Positions 13,701-28,700 of a stretch of DNA of 64,000 bases are shown one piece after another. Positions within the stretch are counted from its first letter, which is position 1. Each line of letters opens with the position of its first letter. This DNA comes from Vitellaria paradoxa (lineage: Eukaryota; Streptophyta; Magnoliopsida; Ericales; Sapotaceae), in assembly GCA_019916065.1 (NCBI GenBank), contig CM034238.1, positions 5,684,363 to 5,748,362 of the forward strand, in the 5' to 3' direction. The translations under genes were made by a program, and so were the position numbers. The notes beneath the pieces are model-generated. The model was not told where the DNA came from, did no database searches, and worked only from the letters and a program-made list of their open reading frames with translations.

Positions 13701-16700
13701 TTGGGAGAAAAATTCGAATGCACTGATCAAGCTTAGTGTTGAACACTATGTCCCTAAAACTGAATTCGCCCCCCACAAAGGTTTCTGGTTTTAACGGACG
13801 TTAGTCTTCCAGGATAGAATGATCATAACACACAAAAAGAAGTAACAATTTGTCTGTTCTAGCAAACCAGAACTCTGTTTGTACTCTTTGTATGCAATAA
13901 TAATTTTTTATGCTAAAGATTCTTTGTATGCAATGATTTTTATGCAAAAAATCCAACCCGTTTTTTATGCAGAAAGAATGATTAAATAAGTAGCCATTAG
14001 ATGTCTGTTGGAAGAAAGAACAGACAACAGTCATGTTTGTTGGGAGAGACATACTTGCTGGTCTACTCGGAGGAGATGTGTCTGTTAAAAAAAATAACAG
14101 AATTTTGACCTAGCCCAAAATCCAAGTCTAATCTGGGCCAGATGGCCCACATGAGTAATATGGGCTGTGAAAAGAAAGAGAATTGAAGGAAAAATTTCCA
14201 TATATCTCATTGATCACTACAAAACCGTTTATATACACTCAACATTAATTACAGAATAGGAAAACTACCTAATTAACTCCTAATCAACTAATAATTAAAT
14301 CTCTTACTTATGGGAATTCCAATCCCTTCATTATGGAATATGAAATCCGTTAATTATGAGAATATAATTGTTACAATATTTTCCTACACTCCCCCTCAAG
14401 CTGGTGAATAGATATTTTTCATTTCCAGCTTGGATACATTTGTTTCAAACTTTGTAATACTCAAGCCTTTAGTAAGCACATCTGCAAGTTGCTGATCAGT
14501 AGACATATAAGGTGTACAAATCAAACCACTGTCTAACTTCTCTTCGATGAAGTATCGGTCTACTTTAATATGTTTTGTTCGATCATGCTACACAAGATTA
14601 TGTGCCATGCTAGTTATAGATTTGTTGTCACAGTAAAGTCTCATAGGGCCATCCCATTGAACCTTCAAATCTTCTAAGATGATTTTTAGCCACAACAATT
14701 CATAAATGCCCTGAGCTTTTGCTCTAAACTTTGCTTCAGAACTTGATCTTGTCACCACATTTTATTTTTTACTTTTCCATGTCACAAGATTTCTACCAAG
14801 AAATGTGCAATAACCAGAAGTTGACCTTCTGTCAATCGCTGATCCAGCATAGTCTGCATCTGTATATACTTCAAGTATTAACCTTGTGTTCTTTTTGAAC
14901 AAAATCCTTTTACCTAGAGTTCTTTTAAGATACTGCAGTACTTGATTTACAGGTTGCATATGAACTTCCTTAGGATTGTGCATAAACTGGCTGATTACAC
15001 TGACTACATAAGTTATATCTAGCCTTGTGTGGAAAAGATAAATAAGTCTTCCTACCAGGCGTTGGTACATTTCCTTGTCAATTGAATCGTCTTCCTCAGC
15101 TTCTCCATGCTTGTGATTGGGATCTATTGGTGTGCTTGCTGGTTTATATACCAATTTCCCTTCTCTTTTAGTAAATCCGTGACATACTTCTGCTAGGAGA
15201 TAAAAATTCCCTACCTTGAGTGTGCAACTTCAATCTCTAGGAAGTACTTTAGCCTTCCAAATTCTTTGATCTTGAATTCTTCAGCCAAACGTTGTCTTAA
15301 AGATTTTCTCTCCTTCTCATCATCTTCAGTTACAATTATATCGTCCACATATACTAAAAGAGCTGTGACTTCCCTTGAGCTTGAGTGCTTGATAAATAAT
15401 GTATGATTCCCTTGACTTTGTTTATATCCCATACTTATCATAACTTCTGCAAACCTTCCAAACCATGCCCTTAGAGACTGTTTGAACTCGTACAAAGTTT
15501 TCTTCAATCTACACACTTGATTAGTAGCCACGTTGCTTCCAATTTCAGGTGGAATTTCCATATAAATTTCTTCTTCAGGATTTTCATGCAACAATGCATT
15601 TTTCACATTAAATTGTTGCAATCCCCAATCATAATTCACCACCAATGCCAACAAAACTCTGACAATATTCATTTTGATTACGGAAGCAAATGTCTCTTAA
15701 TAGTCCACGCCATATGTCTGAGTATATCTCTTGGCTACTAATCTTGCCTTGTACGTCTCTAGTGACCCATCCACCTGGTATTTCACTGTATAAACCCATT
15801 TACATCTCTCAGGTTTTTTTCCAGCAGGTAGATTCACTAGCTCCTGTGTTTTGTTCTTTTCTAAGGTCTCCATCTCTTCATTCATAGCTTGCTTCCAATT
15901 TTCATTAGATAGTGCCTCGGATAATGTGGTAGGAATAGAAATGTTTAGATTCACAAGAAAGCTTTTATGTGAAGGTGAAAATTTCTTAAGTGATGCAACA
16001 TTAGAGAGCAAATACAATGGGGTTTTAGTACATTTCCTGGCTTATTTCCTAATTGCAATAGGGAGATCCTGATTTGAGTTGCTACAAGAGTTTTTTTCTG
16101 ACTTGGTTTGCAAAGGAAAATTAGAAATTGTTACCTCATTTCCAGAAGTCGGGTCAGATTCTTAGATTGGTGCAAGTTCCGCGACTGAATGCTTCTTCCT
16201 CGAGTATACATTAGCAAACCGAGGCAACTGAGCAGGAATAGGTTCAAAGGCATGTTCAGGTTCAGAGATAGGTTTATTAGGTGGCACAATTTTGGGTGAC
16301 AAAGGAAGGTCGAGAAGAAAGAAATCCTTATCTTCCACGATTAGATTATCTCCCTGAAGATAAGGAGTGAAGAAATAAGATTCACTTTCATGAAAAGTGA
16401 CATCTACAGAGGTATAGAATTTCTTGGAAAGTGGATGGTAGTACTAATAACTTTTTTGAATTGGAGAGTATCCTACGAAAACACATTTGATTGCTCGAGG
16501 TCTAGTTTACCCCTGTTTGAACTGTGAACATGGACAAATGATACAAACCCAAATATTTTAGGAATGAGATGGTTGGAAATACGCAAGTCAAGATAGAATT
16601 TTGAAAGCATTTCTATGGGACTCTGAAAATTCAAGACTCTAGAAGGTAACTTGCTTATGAGATAGGCAGATGTAAGAACCGCTTCCCTCCAATAAGACTT

Positions 16701-19700
16701 AGGCACGTTGTTCTGAAATAAGAAAGCTCAAGTTGTATAAAAAAGATGACCATTATTTCTTTCAGAGACTCCATTCTGTTGTGGAGTGTTAACACATGAA
16801 GACTCATGAATTATCCCTTCCCTTTGGAAAAATGGAGTCAAGGTTTGTTTAAAGTAATCCCTTGCATTGTCAGAATGAAACTGTTAGATTTTGACACCAA
16901 ATTAATTTTGTATCATGACATAGAAATTTGGGAAAACAAAACTTACATTAGACTTGTCACACCCCAAAATTTCAACAGGTTACCAGAGTATAATTACACG
17001 TATTGTAAAAGTTCTATCAGAAGCCAACTGTTCAACTAATTAGATACAATCTACGCTCTAAGTGGGCGGCCTACTCATCCACCCACAACCCTGCTGACAA
17101 TTGACCAACTGCTAACCTTCATCAACATTCATTCCCGCTACCCGAGGGTCTTTCTGCAAAAAGAATTAAAAAAAAAAAAAACGGAATGAGCTGCTAGGCT
17201 CAGTAGAAACGTTATCCTAGTAGCACAATAAGCATTTTATATGAAAGCAGAGGTACAATGTCTACAGAAAAATGGAAAGATCATTATCCATATCCCATAG
17301 AACAGGTAATAATAACTCATATCTTATAAGGTAAGAAATGACATGCCCAAACGAAACTTTTCTCCCTTCCCACCCTTGTAATGCCTTGCCACACTTGTTA
17401 CTCCTTAGTATGCACCCATAGATAACGAAAGGATTCCATTCATATATCTCCATCAGCCCCTTTTCCACCCTTATTGCCCCATGCCACCCTTGTACCTCCC
17501 TCTCGCGAACCTGAAGGCAAAGATTCGCAGGAGACGAGTAATAATTATCAAGGATTACACATAATCCATAAAGGTACAGCCCCTTCAAAGACATTTCACA
17601 TTTTCTCAGGTAATGTCACCCTGGTAACCCCGGGCAATCACAAATTGTATTCTTACCTTCACGCAAAATACCAAATTGCAACTATATGAATAATCTTTCT
17701 ACCTGAGGATACAATGCCTTTCCTGCTAGCTATTTTCTCGATCCACACTAAATTCTGCATGAGCAAATTATGTCTTGTCAACATACATTTTCATACTATT
17801 AAGCAATTATTTCTTAATTATTGCATCTAGTTTAAGCATCTAAAGCGATAATTTTCCCTCTACCAGACGAATCTATTTAATCTAAATATACATTCATCCC
17901 ATATATATTTATATATCGGTCAAACAAGGTAACGCATATTAATTACGACTTACATTTAATATTCCCTATTTTTTTTCCTTTAAATATCAAAAGCTCAAAA
18001 TTATAGAAATTTCCCAAGAAAGATCATTTTTAGTCCACTTTCCCATATTTGGCTTTTCAAACCTAAATAAAATTTCTATGAAATTTTCAAAATTTTCGGA
18101 GATCTTCTACCATTTTTTTCCTATTTTTCAATCATTTTCACGAGAAAATTCATGAAAAATAGCACGTAAATCGAAAATTCACGAAATAAATTTTAAAATT
18201 CTCCAAATAACTTTTGCTTCCATTTGGAAGAATTCGGACCCCCGTAGCATGTCCCACGCACCACCCTGTGCGCGTGGGTGTGACACCCTTCCACTGTTCA
18301 TCTTCTTCCTCGCGACAGCTGCGAGCTTCTATTGTCTTTCACTCATTTCTCCTTCATTTTTCCACCAATTTAAGCAAAATTTTGTGCCTAATATGAAGCT
18401 CTCGAAGAGCCCGATCCAATAACACCAATTTTACTCAATTCAGTGGTCATTAGATGGTGTGGGTCTCACTCATTTCTTGGCCCAGCTCCACCATGACTGC
18501 TGAGCCATTTCGTTTCTCCAAACTACCAACCGAGTCTTACTTGCAACTCTCAGGAACCTTGAGGATCTTCCTATCGTAACCTTAGAGTTGGTTTCACAAA
18601 GTTTGAAAGAAGGAAAAACAAAGCTATGGCATCGACAGCTTTCCTTCTCAATATCATGGCTAGTCTAGAACCAGAAAAAAAAAAAAAAAAAAAAAAAATC
18701 TCAGACTTTACCTGTGAATCCCATAAGCTTTCCTTCTTTTTCCTCTGCTTCCCTTGCTCTCTCTCTCTTTCTCTGTCACTCCCTCCTTTCTTTGTTGCTC
18801 CTAGTGAAAGGAATAAAGGGAGGTAATCTCCCTCACATGGCTCCCCCCTACTGCTAAATCAAGACATTACCTACCTGTGGAACACCTGTATAGCAGGTGT
18901 CTCATGTTGCCACTGCCAGGTGGTTTCGTAAGTTTTTTTTTTTTTTGGCATCCATATATATATTAAATAATAATAATAATTATTATTTCCGAGTCTTCAC
19001 AAGACTTGTTTTTGAGTAAGAAAATCCAAGAGACTCTAGTGCAATCATCAATGAATGTCACAAACCATCGTGCACCAGAAATATTAGGAAGAGGAGAAGG
19101 TCCCTAAGTATCATTGTGAATAAGGTAAAAAAGAATTGAATGTCTTTTATTGCTGATAGGAAAAGGTACACGTTTATGTTTCGCAAACTCACGCACATCA
19201 CATGGAAAATTCTCAATTTCTAACCCCTTACACAGAGAAGGAAATAAGACTTTAAGAGTCATAAATGATGGGTGTCCTAGTCTACGATAATATAATCAGA
19301 CATTTTCTTTATTGGATAAACAATGCTCAGAAAGAAATGATGGGGGAGATTTACTTTCGTTGTCCTTTGGATTGCTTGGCGTCTTGAGGTAAAAAAGTCC
19401 GTTCGTTCCTTAGCACGTTCAATCATCTTCCCCAAATCCCAATCCTGAAATATACAATTAGTGGAGTTAAAAATGAAGTTGCAACACAAATCTCGAGTAA
19501 GTTTTTGTTTGGAAATAAGATTAGTAGACAACTTGGGAACATAGAGAACATTTTTTAGGACAAGTGAGTCATTAACTTGAATATCACCTAGACTTGCTAT
19601 TGTGGTTAATGAACCATTTGCTGTGGCAATTTTCCGATTGCTTAGACAAAGGTTATATGTGCTTAATTTCTAGGAAGATTGTGTCATGTGGTTAGTGGCC

Positions 19701-22700
19701 CGTGAGTCAGGACCTAAGAACTAGCAAAGGTTTCATCCGAGATATATAATTCAATGGAAACAGGAAGCTTACCTGAATGTGCCAGAGAGTAGGCACCTAA
19801 GGGTTTTTCAAGAGTTCCAAGTAAAGCTTTCAACTTCTCGATCTCTTCCTGATTAAAATCAACTTACTCTTGAGTTTTTGTCTCACTTTGTTGCATTGTA
19901 ATCATGTTTGCTTGCCCACTGTTTTTCTTCTGCCTCCCTCTATTTCCCCACTCTTTATTAGGGGGTTTGCCATGAAGCTTTCAACACATCTCCCGAGTGT
20001 GTCTTGGTTTCTTGTAGTGGGTACACCACAAACTATCCTTGTTGTCTCGGTTTGTATTCATTGATAGATCTGCTCCTCCATTCTCAGAGGCTATTGATTT
20101 CTGCAAGCTGGCTTTAGGATTTCCTCCGCTAGTTACCATAGCCGAGCCTTTCAAGGTCTGAGGTTGAAGCATGACTCCTTTCCTATTTTCTTCTGCTCGA
20201 ACGATAGAAATAGCTTTGTTTGGAGAAGGAACTTCATCCTTACCAAGAATTTGAATTCTGACTTGATCGGATTTAATGTTAAACCCAACAAGGAAGTCAT
20301 ATACTCAATCTTTCTCAATGTAGTTCTTGAGAACTACTACATCTTTAGGGCACTTCATCTCGATACGTCGGTAATGATCAAGTTTTTGCTATAGGTTTTT
20401 CAATAAATTAGCATCCTCTGTGACAGATTTGCTTCCCTGTTTTGTTGCTACAGCCTGGACTTTGATCTTGTCACCTGAGCCATATCTCTAGCCTTGAATA
20501 CGTTTGTTGAATAGCTTCCTAGATATCTTTTATAGTGGCCAAGAACATACAGGTATCACTTGTCTTAGGAGTCATAAAATTCCACAACCACGCCATAATC
20601 ATCGAATCTTCCTCATCCCAGGCATCAAATTTTGGATCGCTCGGCTTTGGCCCTGATCCCATAAGATGACTTATTTTACCCTTGCCTTTCAGAAGGGTTC
20701 GAATAAGTTGGGACCATTTCAAGTAGCTTATATCTGTTGTAATTCTCCGGTCTGGACAGCAAGCTGCAAAACAGTACCCTTGGTTTCTGACATGATGAGA
20801 AAACAACAAAGGGCTAACGAAATTGAGTTAGCTCCGAGTGTGAAATCAAGAGTGAATAACAATACACCTCTAGAAATGCCGAAAACATGAGTCTTCCAAA
20901 GATCGACAGCGACCTAAACAAACTGTCAGCAAGAAGAAACGATCTCAACTTCAGAACTGACGATGAAAGGAAGCGATGTCGTCTTTAGAATCAACAAAAA
21001 GAGGAGTCAATCTCGATTTCAGAGTCGCGTGTTCTTCGATCGACAAGGGCAAGGATCGGCTCAACTTCCGAATTTGTTTTTCCACTGTCAAAGATGGCGA
21101 CTAGGGAAGGCGATCGAAGATGAAGATCAAAAATTGGTGGAAGCAAAAGACAATCGACGATGTAGATTGCCAAACAAGCAACAATCGACAACTAGAAGAA
21201 CAATAATCGATGAATGATGATAATCGAACAACAACAATCGACAAATCTGCAGATGACGAAGACTGTAGTTGTCGAACTAGGAGGAACGACTGATGCCAAC
21301 TAAAGTGACGTCGCCAATGGTATGATTCGTGATCTTCAATCGGAGTTTTGATTGATGACAGAAGTCAATGACCGTTCCGGCAAAGATTACGATTTCCTGT
21401 TTCTGAACTGGTGATGGCAATTAAGGCTAAAAAATAAAAATTTGTCTGGCAATGAAGGCCAAACAAGTAGAAGAAAATATTTTCCAAAGAGCTTAAGACT
21501 CTGATACCATGTGAAAAGAAAGAGAATTGAAGGAAAAATTTCTATATATCTCATTGATCACTACAAAGTTGTTTATATACGCTCAACATTAGCTACAGAA
21601 TAAGAATTAACTCCTAACCAAATAATAATTAAATCTCTTAATTATGGGAATTCCAATCCCTTCATTATAGAATATGAAATCCCTTAATTATGAAAATATA
21701 ATTGTTACAATATTTTCCCACATGGGCTAACCCATTTAGGTCTTCCCATTTACCATACATGGGTGCCCCTTGGGCCTCTCCCCTTTTTCCAACTTGAACA
21801 TATATAAGCCTATAGAATTTCTATAGATTTTCAATGTGGGACAAACCTACTTCCATATTGCCAAAGTCATCACTTTGAAGCCAATTTTCTTTCAAACTAT
21901 TTATGGTTTTGAACAATTGAATGTAGGACTATAAAGTCCACATGGAATATTTTAAATTTCACATTTGATCCAAATTTGATAATATGTGGACCCCATATAA
22001 ATATTGACTTAAAATTTGGAAATAGTCATGTTTAAAAATATGAATTCTAACAATCCCCCGCATGAATAAAATGGCTGAAATGCAAATAAAAATGCAGATG
22101 CAGACTCGATATAGAGTACAAATGGAAAGTTATAGCATCAGGATAGGTAGCTTTTGGCTTTAAACCTTTCCTCGTGATATATTATCAAGTTTATTTGTTA
22201 ACCGGTGAACTTGATGTCTTGAACTGTTCAGCTTTTGTGTAAACCAAGACAATAATATTCACACAGCTCCTTTCCGTTTTGGCCTTGGACATGCCTGGTA
22301 ATTTTGTTGAGTGCTCCAGAGAATGTAGCTAAAGAATGTAGCCTTATCCATTCTCATAGAAGCGGCCCCTTCAAACTTAATATAGGTGATCTCTTATTAA
22401 GAGTATCCTTTTATACTCCACTTGGACTTCCAAGATATAAGGATCATTAAAAGCAAAGCTTATCCTAACACACGGTTCAGGTCATCACTATTCATTTTAT
22501 CATAGGAAAGGGTAGAGGAATTAATTCCTTAGTGATCTCAACGAGCACCCCCACAATTGGGTGGTCCCTTTGAACCTAGATCTTGAGATCTCCAATCAAC
22601 TAGAATGGATTGCCATTGGGGCGATTCTCAATTTATAGGCTTCAAACACATTCTCCTCGATGAATTATACACTTGATCTCTAGTTAAGCCTTTAGTTAAA

Positions 22701-25700
22701 GGATCAGCAATATTATCTTTTGATCTTACATAATTAATGGATATTATTCCATTAGAGATCAACTGTCTCACAGTAAAATGTCTATGACGTCTATGTTGTG
22801 ACTTACCATTATACATATTATTCTGTGCCCTTTCTATTGCCGATTGATTATTGCAATGTATACAAATAGCAAACACATGTTTTGGCCACATAGGAGTATC
22901 CTCTAAAAAATTACGAAGCCATTCATCTTCTTCTCTAGCTTTATCTAATGATATGAACTCAGATTCCATAGTAGATCTGGCTATACACGTTTTGTTTAGA
23001 GGATTTCCATGAAATAGCTGCACCCCAAGTGTAAGGACATAGTTGGTGGACATGGTGTCTTTACTATTAAAAATCCAATTAGCATCATTGTACCTTTCGA
23101 GTATGGCTGGATATCTAGTATAGTGCAACCTATAGTTAGAAGTATATCTTAGATATCTAAGTACTCTAACTATTGCCTTCTAGTGGTCTACCCTTGGAGT
23201 ACTCGTATATCTACTCAACTTGCTTATTGAGTAGGCAATATCCAAACGAGTGCAATTCATGAGATACATTAAACTACCTATGATCTGAGAATATTCCAAT
23301 TGTAATATGCAATTTCCAATATTCTTTGTGAGATGAAGATTCATATCAACAGGTGTTCGCACTATATTGTTATCATCTCTAATAAATTTATCAAGTATTT
23401 GCTTGATGTAATGTGATTGAGATAAAGCATATCCATCAGATATTTAGTGATTTTAACACCAAGTATAACATCCACAATACCTAAGTCTTTTGTTGAACTT
23501 GCTAGCCAACATTTTCTTAGTAGGTTTAATGATATCATTATTGCTACCTATGATAATCGTATCATCCACATAGAGACATACAATGACATATTCATTCGAT
23601 ATGTTTTCCACATAAACACATTTATCACACTCATTAATGTGAAAACCATCTGACATCATAGACATCATAACATTGTCACATTTTTCATACCATTACTTAG
23701 GTGCTTGTTTAAGTCCATAAAGTGAATTTAACAAGTTTGCATACCTTATTTTCTTGGCCTGGAACCACAAACCCGTTTGGGTTGTTCCATATAAATTTCC
23801 TCATCCAATTCCCCGTTCAAGAATGCCGTCTTTACATCAATTTGATGTATTTCAAGGTTATGTAATGCTGCGAAAGCAATTAACATATGAGTGGACGTTA
23901 TTCTTGTAACAGATGAGTATGTATCAAAATAGTCCACTCCTTCTTTTTGTCTATAGCCTTTGAGGACAAGCCTTGCCTTGTATTTATCAATGAATCCATC
24001 AGCTTTCATCTTCCTCTTGAAGATCCATTTATAACCTAAAGGTTTACTCCCTAGTGGAAGATCCACCAGCTCTCAAGTATGGTTATTAAAAATGGATTCG
24101 ATTTCATTATCAATGGCTTCTTTCCATAAAGATGCCTCAGGAGTAGACATTGCTTCTTTGAAACTCTGAGGTTCATTTTCTAGCAAAAATGTTAGAAAAT
24201 CGGGACCAAAGGATTCAGTAGTCCTTACCCTTTTACTTTGTCTAGGTTCATCTTCATTTCCTTTTTCAAAATACCCTTCCTCTTGCTCATTTCTAGCTAC
24301 ACTTTCATAAGTTCTTTGGAGAGAATTTAATTCTTGTGTAGGTTTATAAGGAAATATATTCTCAAAGAATGATGCATTCCTAGACTTAATAATGGTATTC
24401 TCATGTATTTCAGAATTAGCAGACTTATCTACAAGAAATCAATATGCACTACTGTTATGAGCATATCCAATGAATATACAATCAATAGTTTTAGGTCCAA
24501 CTTTAGTCCTTTTAGGAGTTGGAATTGTGACATTAGATAAACACCCACTCTTAAGAATTTATATGCAAGTTCTTGACCTTTCCATATTTCATAAAGAGTT
24601 TTATCCAATTTTTTATGGGATATCTTGTTGAGAACATAGTTTGTGGAAAGCAAAGCTTTCCCCCACAAATTTTGGGGTGAACCAGAACTTATTAACATGG
24701 CATTCATCATCTCTTTTGAGGTTCTATTCTTACGCTCAGCAATTGCATTTTGCTAAGGTGCGTAAGGTGCAGTTGTTTAATGAATAATGCCATGTTCAAC
24801 CCAAATTTGTGCAAATGGTGAGTCATATTCACCATTTCTATCACTTCTTAACAATTTAATCTTTCTGCTAAGTTAGTTCTCAACCTCATTTTTATATTGT
24901 ATAAACATTTCTAATGCTTCGTTTTTGCTTCTTAACAAATATACATAACAGTATCTTGTACAATCATCGATAAAAGCAATGAAATATTTTTTACCACCTC
25001 TAGTTTAAACATACTTCAAATCACAAATATCTGTGTGAATTAATTCTGGAGGTTCAGTACTTCTTTCAGTTGAATGAAAGGAAGCTTTAGCTAGTTTTGG
25101 CTTCAACACAAGTTTCACACTTATGTTCCAGCCAATATTAAATTTTGGCAAAAAATTTAAATCCATTAATCTTCTTAGAGTGCCAAAATTCACATGTCCT
25201 AATCTACTATGCCAAATATCAACAAGCTCAAGCAAGTAAATAGAAGATTCAATTTTATTAATCTTAGGTGCAACAGTCATTACATTAAGTTTAAAGAGGT
25301 CATCAAACATGTACCCCTTTCCAGCATACATACCATTTTTAGTCAGTACAAATTTATCAGACTCAAAGACTAGTCTAAACCCTTACTTGTTCAATACTAA
25401 CCTTAAAACCAAATTCTTGCAAATACCAGACATGTAAAGTGCATCATTAAGAGTAAGCTCTTTTCCTAAAGTTATTTTTAGTACAATCTTTCCTTGTCCT
25501 TCAACCTTGGAGGTTACTGAATTGCCCATGTATAGTTGTTCTCCTTCCATAGCTTGGTAAGATGAGAACATCCACCTAGTGGTATAAATGTGATGAGTGG
25601 CTCTAGTGTCCACCTACCATTCATTTGGATTATTTCCAATCAGGTTCACTTCAGAGACAACTGCTGAAAGATGTATATCATCCATATGACTTTTCACTTA

Positions 25701-28700
25701 AATTATATTAGCTTGATTTGATTTCTTCCTTTTCTTGGAAGGCTCTTGAGCTTTCTGCATGCGACAATCTTTTACTCGATGGCTAGATTTCTCACAGACA
25801 TAATATTTTTCTTGAAACCTTTTCAAGCTGCCAATCCTTGAGCTTTTTCCAATGTACTTCCTTTTCTTATTGCTGATATGTTTCACTTGCTCTATCATGT
25901 TTGCTTTGGACGCCATATGCTGATATCCACTTTTTTTCTTAAAATTGCAATTATCTTCCTCTATTCTCAATGTCACAATAAGATCTTCCAATTTCATTTC
26001 CTTACACTTATGCTTCAGGTAGTTTTTGAATTCCTTCCAAGTTGGCTGTAATTTCTCAATTATTATGGTAATTTGGAGTGACTCACTGATTGTCATCTTC
26101 TTAGCATGTATCTCATGGATAATGACTCGAAGATCTTGAACTTGATTGATGACACTCCTTGAATCAATCATTTTGTACTCAATAAATTTGCCGATTACGA
26201 ATTTCTTAGAATCGGCATCTTCTGTTTTGTACTTTTTGTCTAATGATTCCCAAAGTTTCGTAGACATTTGTATTGGACTATACATGTTATACAACATATT
26301 GTCCAATCCATTGACGATATAGTAACAGCACAAGAAATCAACATGTTTTGAAGCCTCAACCGCCGCCACAACATGACTGTCAGTCTCATTCTCATTCAGA
26401 TGTGCACATCTTCTTTGAGAAATTTTGCCAAATTCAGTGCAGTGAGATAAAATAATATCTTTTGTTGCCATCTTTCAAAATCCACAACACTAAATTTTTC
26501 TGGCTTCTCTCCATGTCCAATTGGCACATTAGGAGTAGTAACTGGTGTTGCAACTGGAACAGTACTGTCTCACTTGTCATTTTTCAAATCTAAAAAATTG
26601 ACAAATTCAAATTTTCAATTTTACCAACGCAATTTAGAAAAAAAATATTTTACTAATGCAATTTAAAAAAAGAAATCCTATGTTAAAAACTGTATTAAAA
26701 TCATTTCAATACGGTGGGAAATTTACATAGTAAAATTTAATCATGTAGCATCAGTTTTTAAAGTGTAACCCATAGTGTGTTAAAAAAAAAAAAAAAACTG
26801 CAGTAAAATGTACAGAACACACCAATCTAGACAGTATCCTACTTTGGCAGAAATTTTAAATCTTTTGTTCAGTGATGTGCAGTAAATACACGATAAATAA
26901 ACAACTTGAATAGTGAACAAACAAATCAAATATTGAAAGAATCAAAAGTAACCTTGACAAGACAATAAGATGACATAACTGCAATGCTAATTAACTTGAA
27001 ACCACAAATATATATATTATTGGTAAAGAAACACAGATCAGTGCAGTCAAGGTACAAACTTTAAACTAATGCGCTTAAAGAATTTTAATGCAAAAAGTTC
27101 TCCGCAAAAAGTTTATAGAATAGTGCAGGAAAAATTTTCCAGATAGTTCAAGTGCGTTTGAAATGACAAAAAGTGAAATAAAATGAGATAAAGTGAGATA
27201 AGTTGTAGGTTTGTAATTCGTGCAGTGAGATAAAAAGTGAATAACTTTTAGAGTTTTTTACCCTTTTTTAGAGTTTGTTGTCACTCAAAACAGAACCGAA
27301 AAGAAATTTACTGTGTAAGAAAATTAAATTTTACTGTGCAAGAAATACACAGAAATTAAACAGCAGAAATTTTCAAAATGCAAGACACATTAAAATTAAT
27401 GCTGGAAATTAAACTGTACACAGAAAAATGGCAACAGTGTGTTAAAGGATAATAGAGCCAGTTTTTGGTATCACAAAAATCAGGCTGTAACCAGTTTTTG
27501 GTTTCACAAAAATCAGACAGTCAAAATCAGTGCAAAGTGAATTACCATAACACACAGTGCAGAAAAGAAAATTTTGTCCTTTGCAGGGACAGGTTTATAC
27601 GAAAACCAATACAAAGTATATATGCAAATTAAATTGTGCACACTTAATGCGCTGGGAGTTAGAATTAAAGAAAAAAGTTGCATGGAAATTGTTTTTCCTT
27701 TTCAATTGATTAGAACAAACATCAACAGAGACGTTTTGTAAAATGTACAGAAATGTTACAGAAATTTTGTAAAGAAACTGTGCAGAGAAAATAAAAATAT
27801 ATTGACAAAAAATTTTTGAAAATCAATTTTTTTTAAATCAAAACAGTGACCAGATTTCAAATTTTAGTCTTAAGATTTGTGGAAATATTTATCGAATCAG
27901 TCACTGTTTTAGAAAAATCACAAAAATAAAACTTACAATTTTGGGAGAGAAATTCGAATGCAACGATCAAGCCTAGTGTTGAACACTATGTCCTTAAGAC
28001 TGAATTCGCTTCCCACAAAGGCTTCTGGTTTTAATGGACGTCAGTTTCTCATAATAGAATGATCACAACACACAAAGAGAAGCGACAATTTGTGTTCTAA
28101 CGAACCAAAACTTTGTTTGTACTTTTTGTATGCAATAATATTTTTTATGCAAAAGATTCTTTGTATGCAATGATTTTTATGTAAAAAAATCCAACTTGGT
28201 TTATATGCAAAAAGAATGATTAAATAAGCAGCCATTAGATGTCTGTTGGAAGAAAGAATAGACACCAGTTATGTTTGTTGGGAGAGACATGCCAGCTGGT
28301 TTGTTGGGAGGAGATGTGTCTGTTAAAAAAATAACAAAATTTTGAGCTGGCTTGTTGGGAGGAGATGTGTCTGTTAAAAAAATAACAAAATTTTGACTCA
28401 GCCCAAAACACAAGTCCAATCTAGGCCGGATGGCCTATGTGAGTGATATGAGCTAATCCATTTAGATCTTCCCATTTACCATACATCGGTGCCCCTTAGG
28501 CCTCTACTCTTTCTCCAATTTTGGCATATATAAGTTTATGGAATTTTCCATAGATTTTCAATGTGAGACAAACTCACTTCCATATTGCCAAAGTCATCAC
28601 TTTGAAGCTAATTTTCGTTCAAACTGTTCATGGTTTTGAACAATTGGATGTAGGACTATAAAATTCACATGGAATATTTTAAATTCCACATTTGATCGAA

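Larger units (their letters stand above)
14166..21722 (-). mobile_element. Ty1/copia retrotransposon A, nested in the LTR of B
   Basis: LTRs at 14166-14388 and 21510-21722, both TG...CA, flanked by the 5-bp duplication TGGGC (14161-14165 and 21723-21727). The primer-binding site (complement of 21498-21509, TGGTATCAGAGT) matches the initiator-Met tRNA 3' end. The polypurine tract (complement of 14389-14400) is CTTGAGGGGGAG. Gag, protease, integrase, RT and RNase H follow on the minus strand in copia order, all with stops. The integrase region is split by a solo LTR (16955-19001). Confidence 0.95.

Noticed and set aside
16955..19001. Complete gypsy element instead of a solo LTR
   Set aside because: One TG...CA unit with a single 5-bp duplication, no internal LTR repeat and no pol-like sequence.
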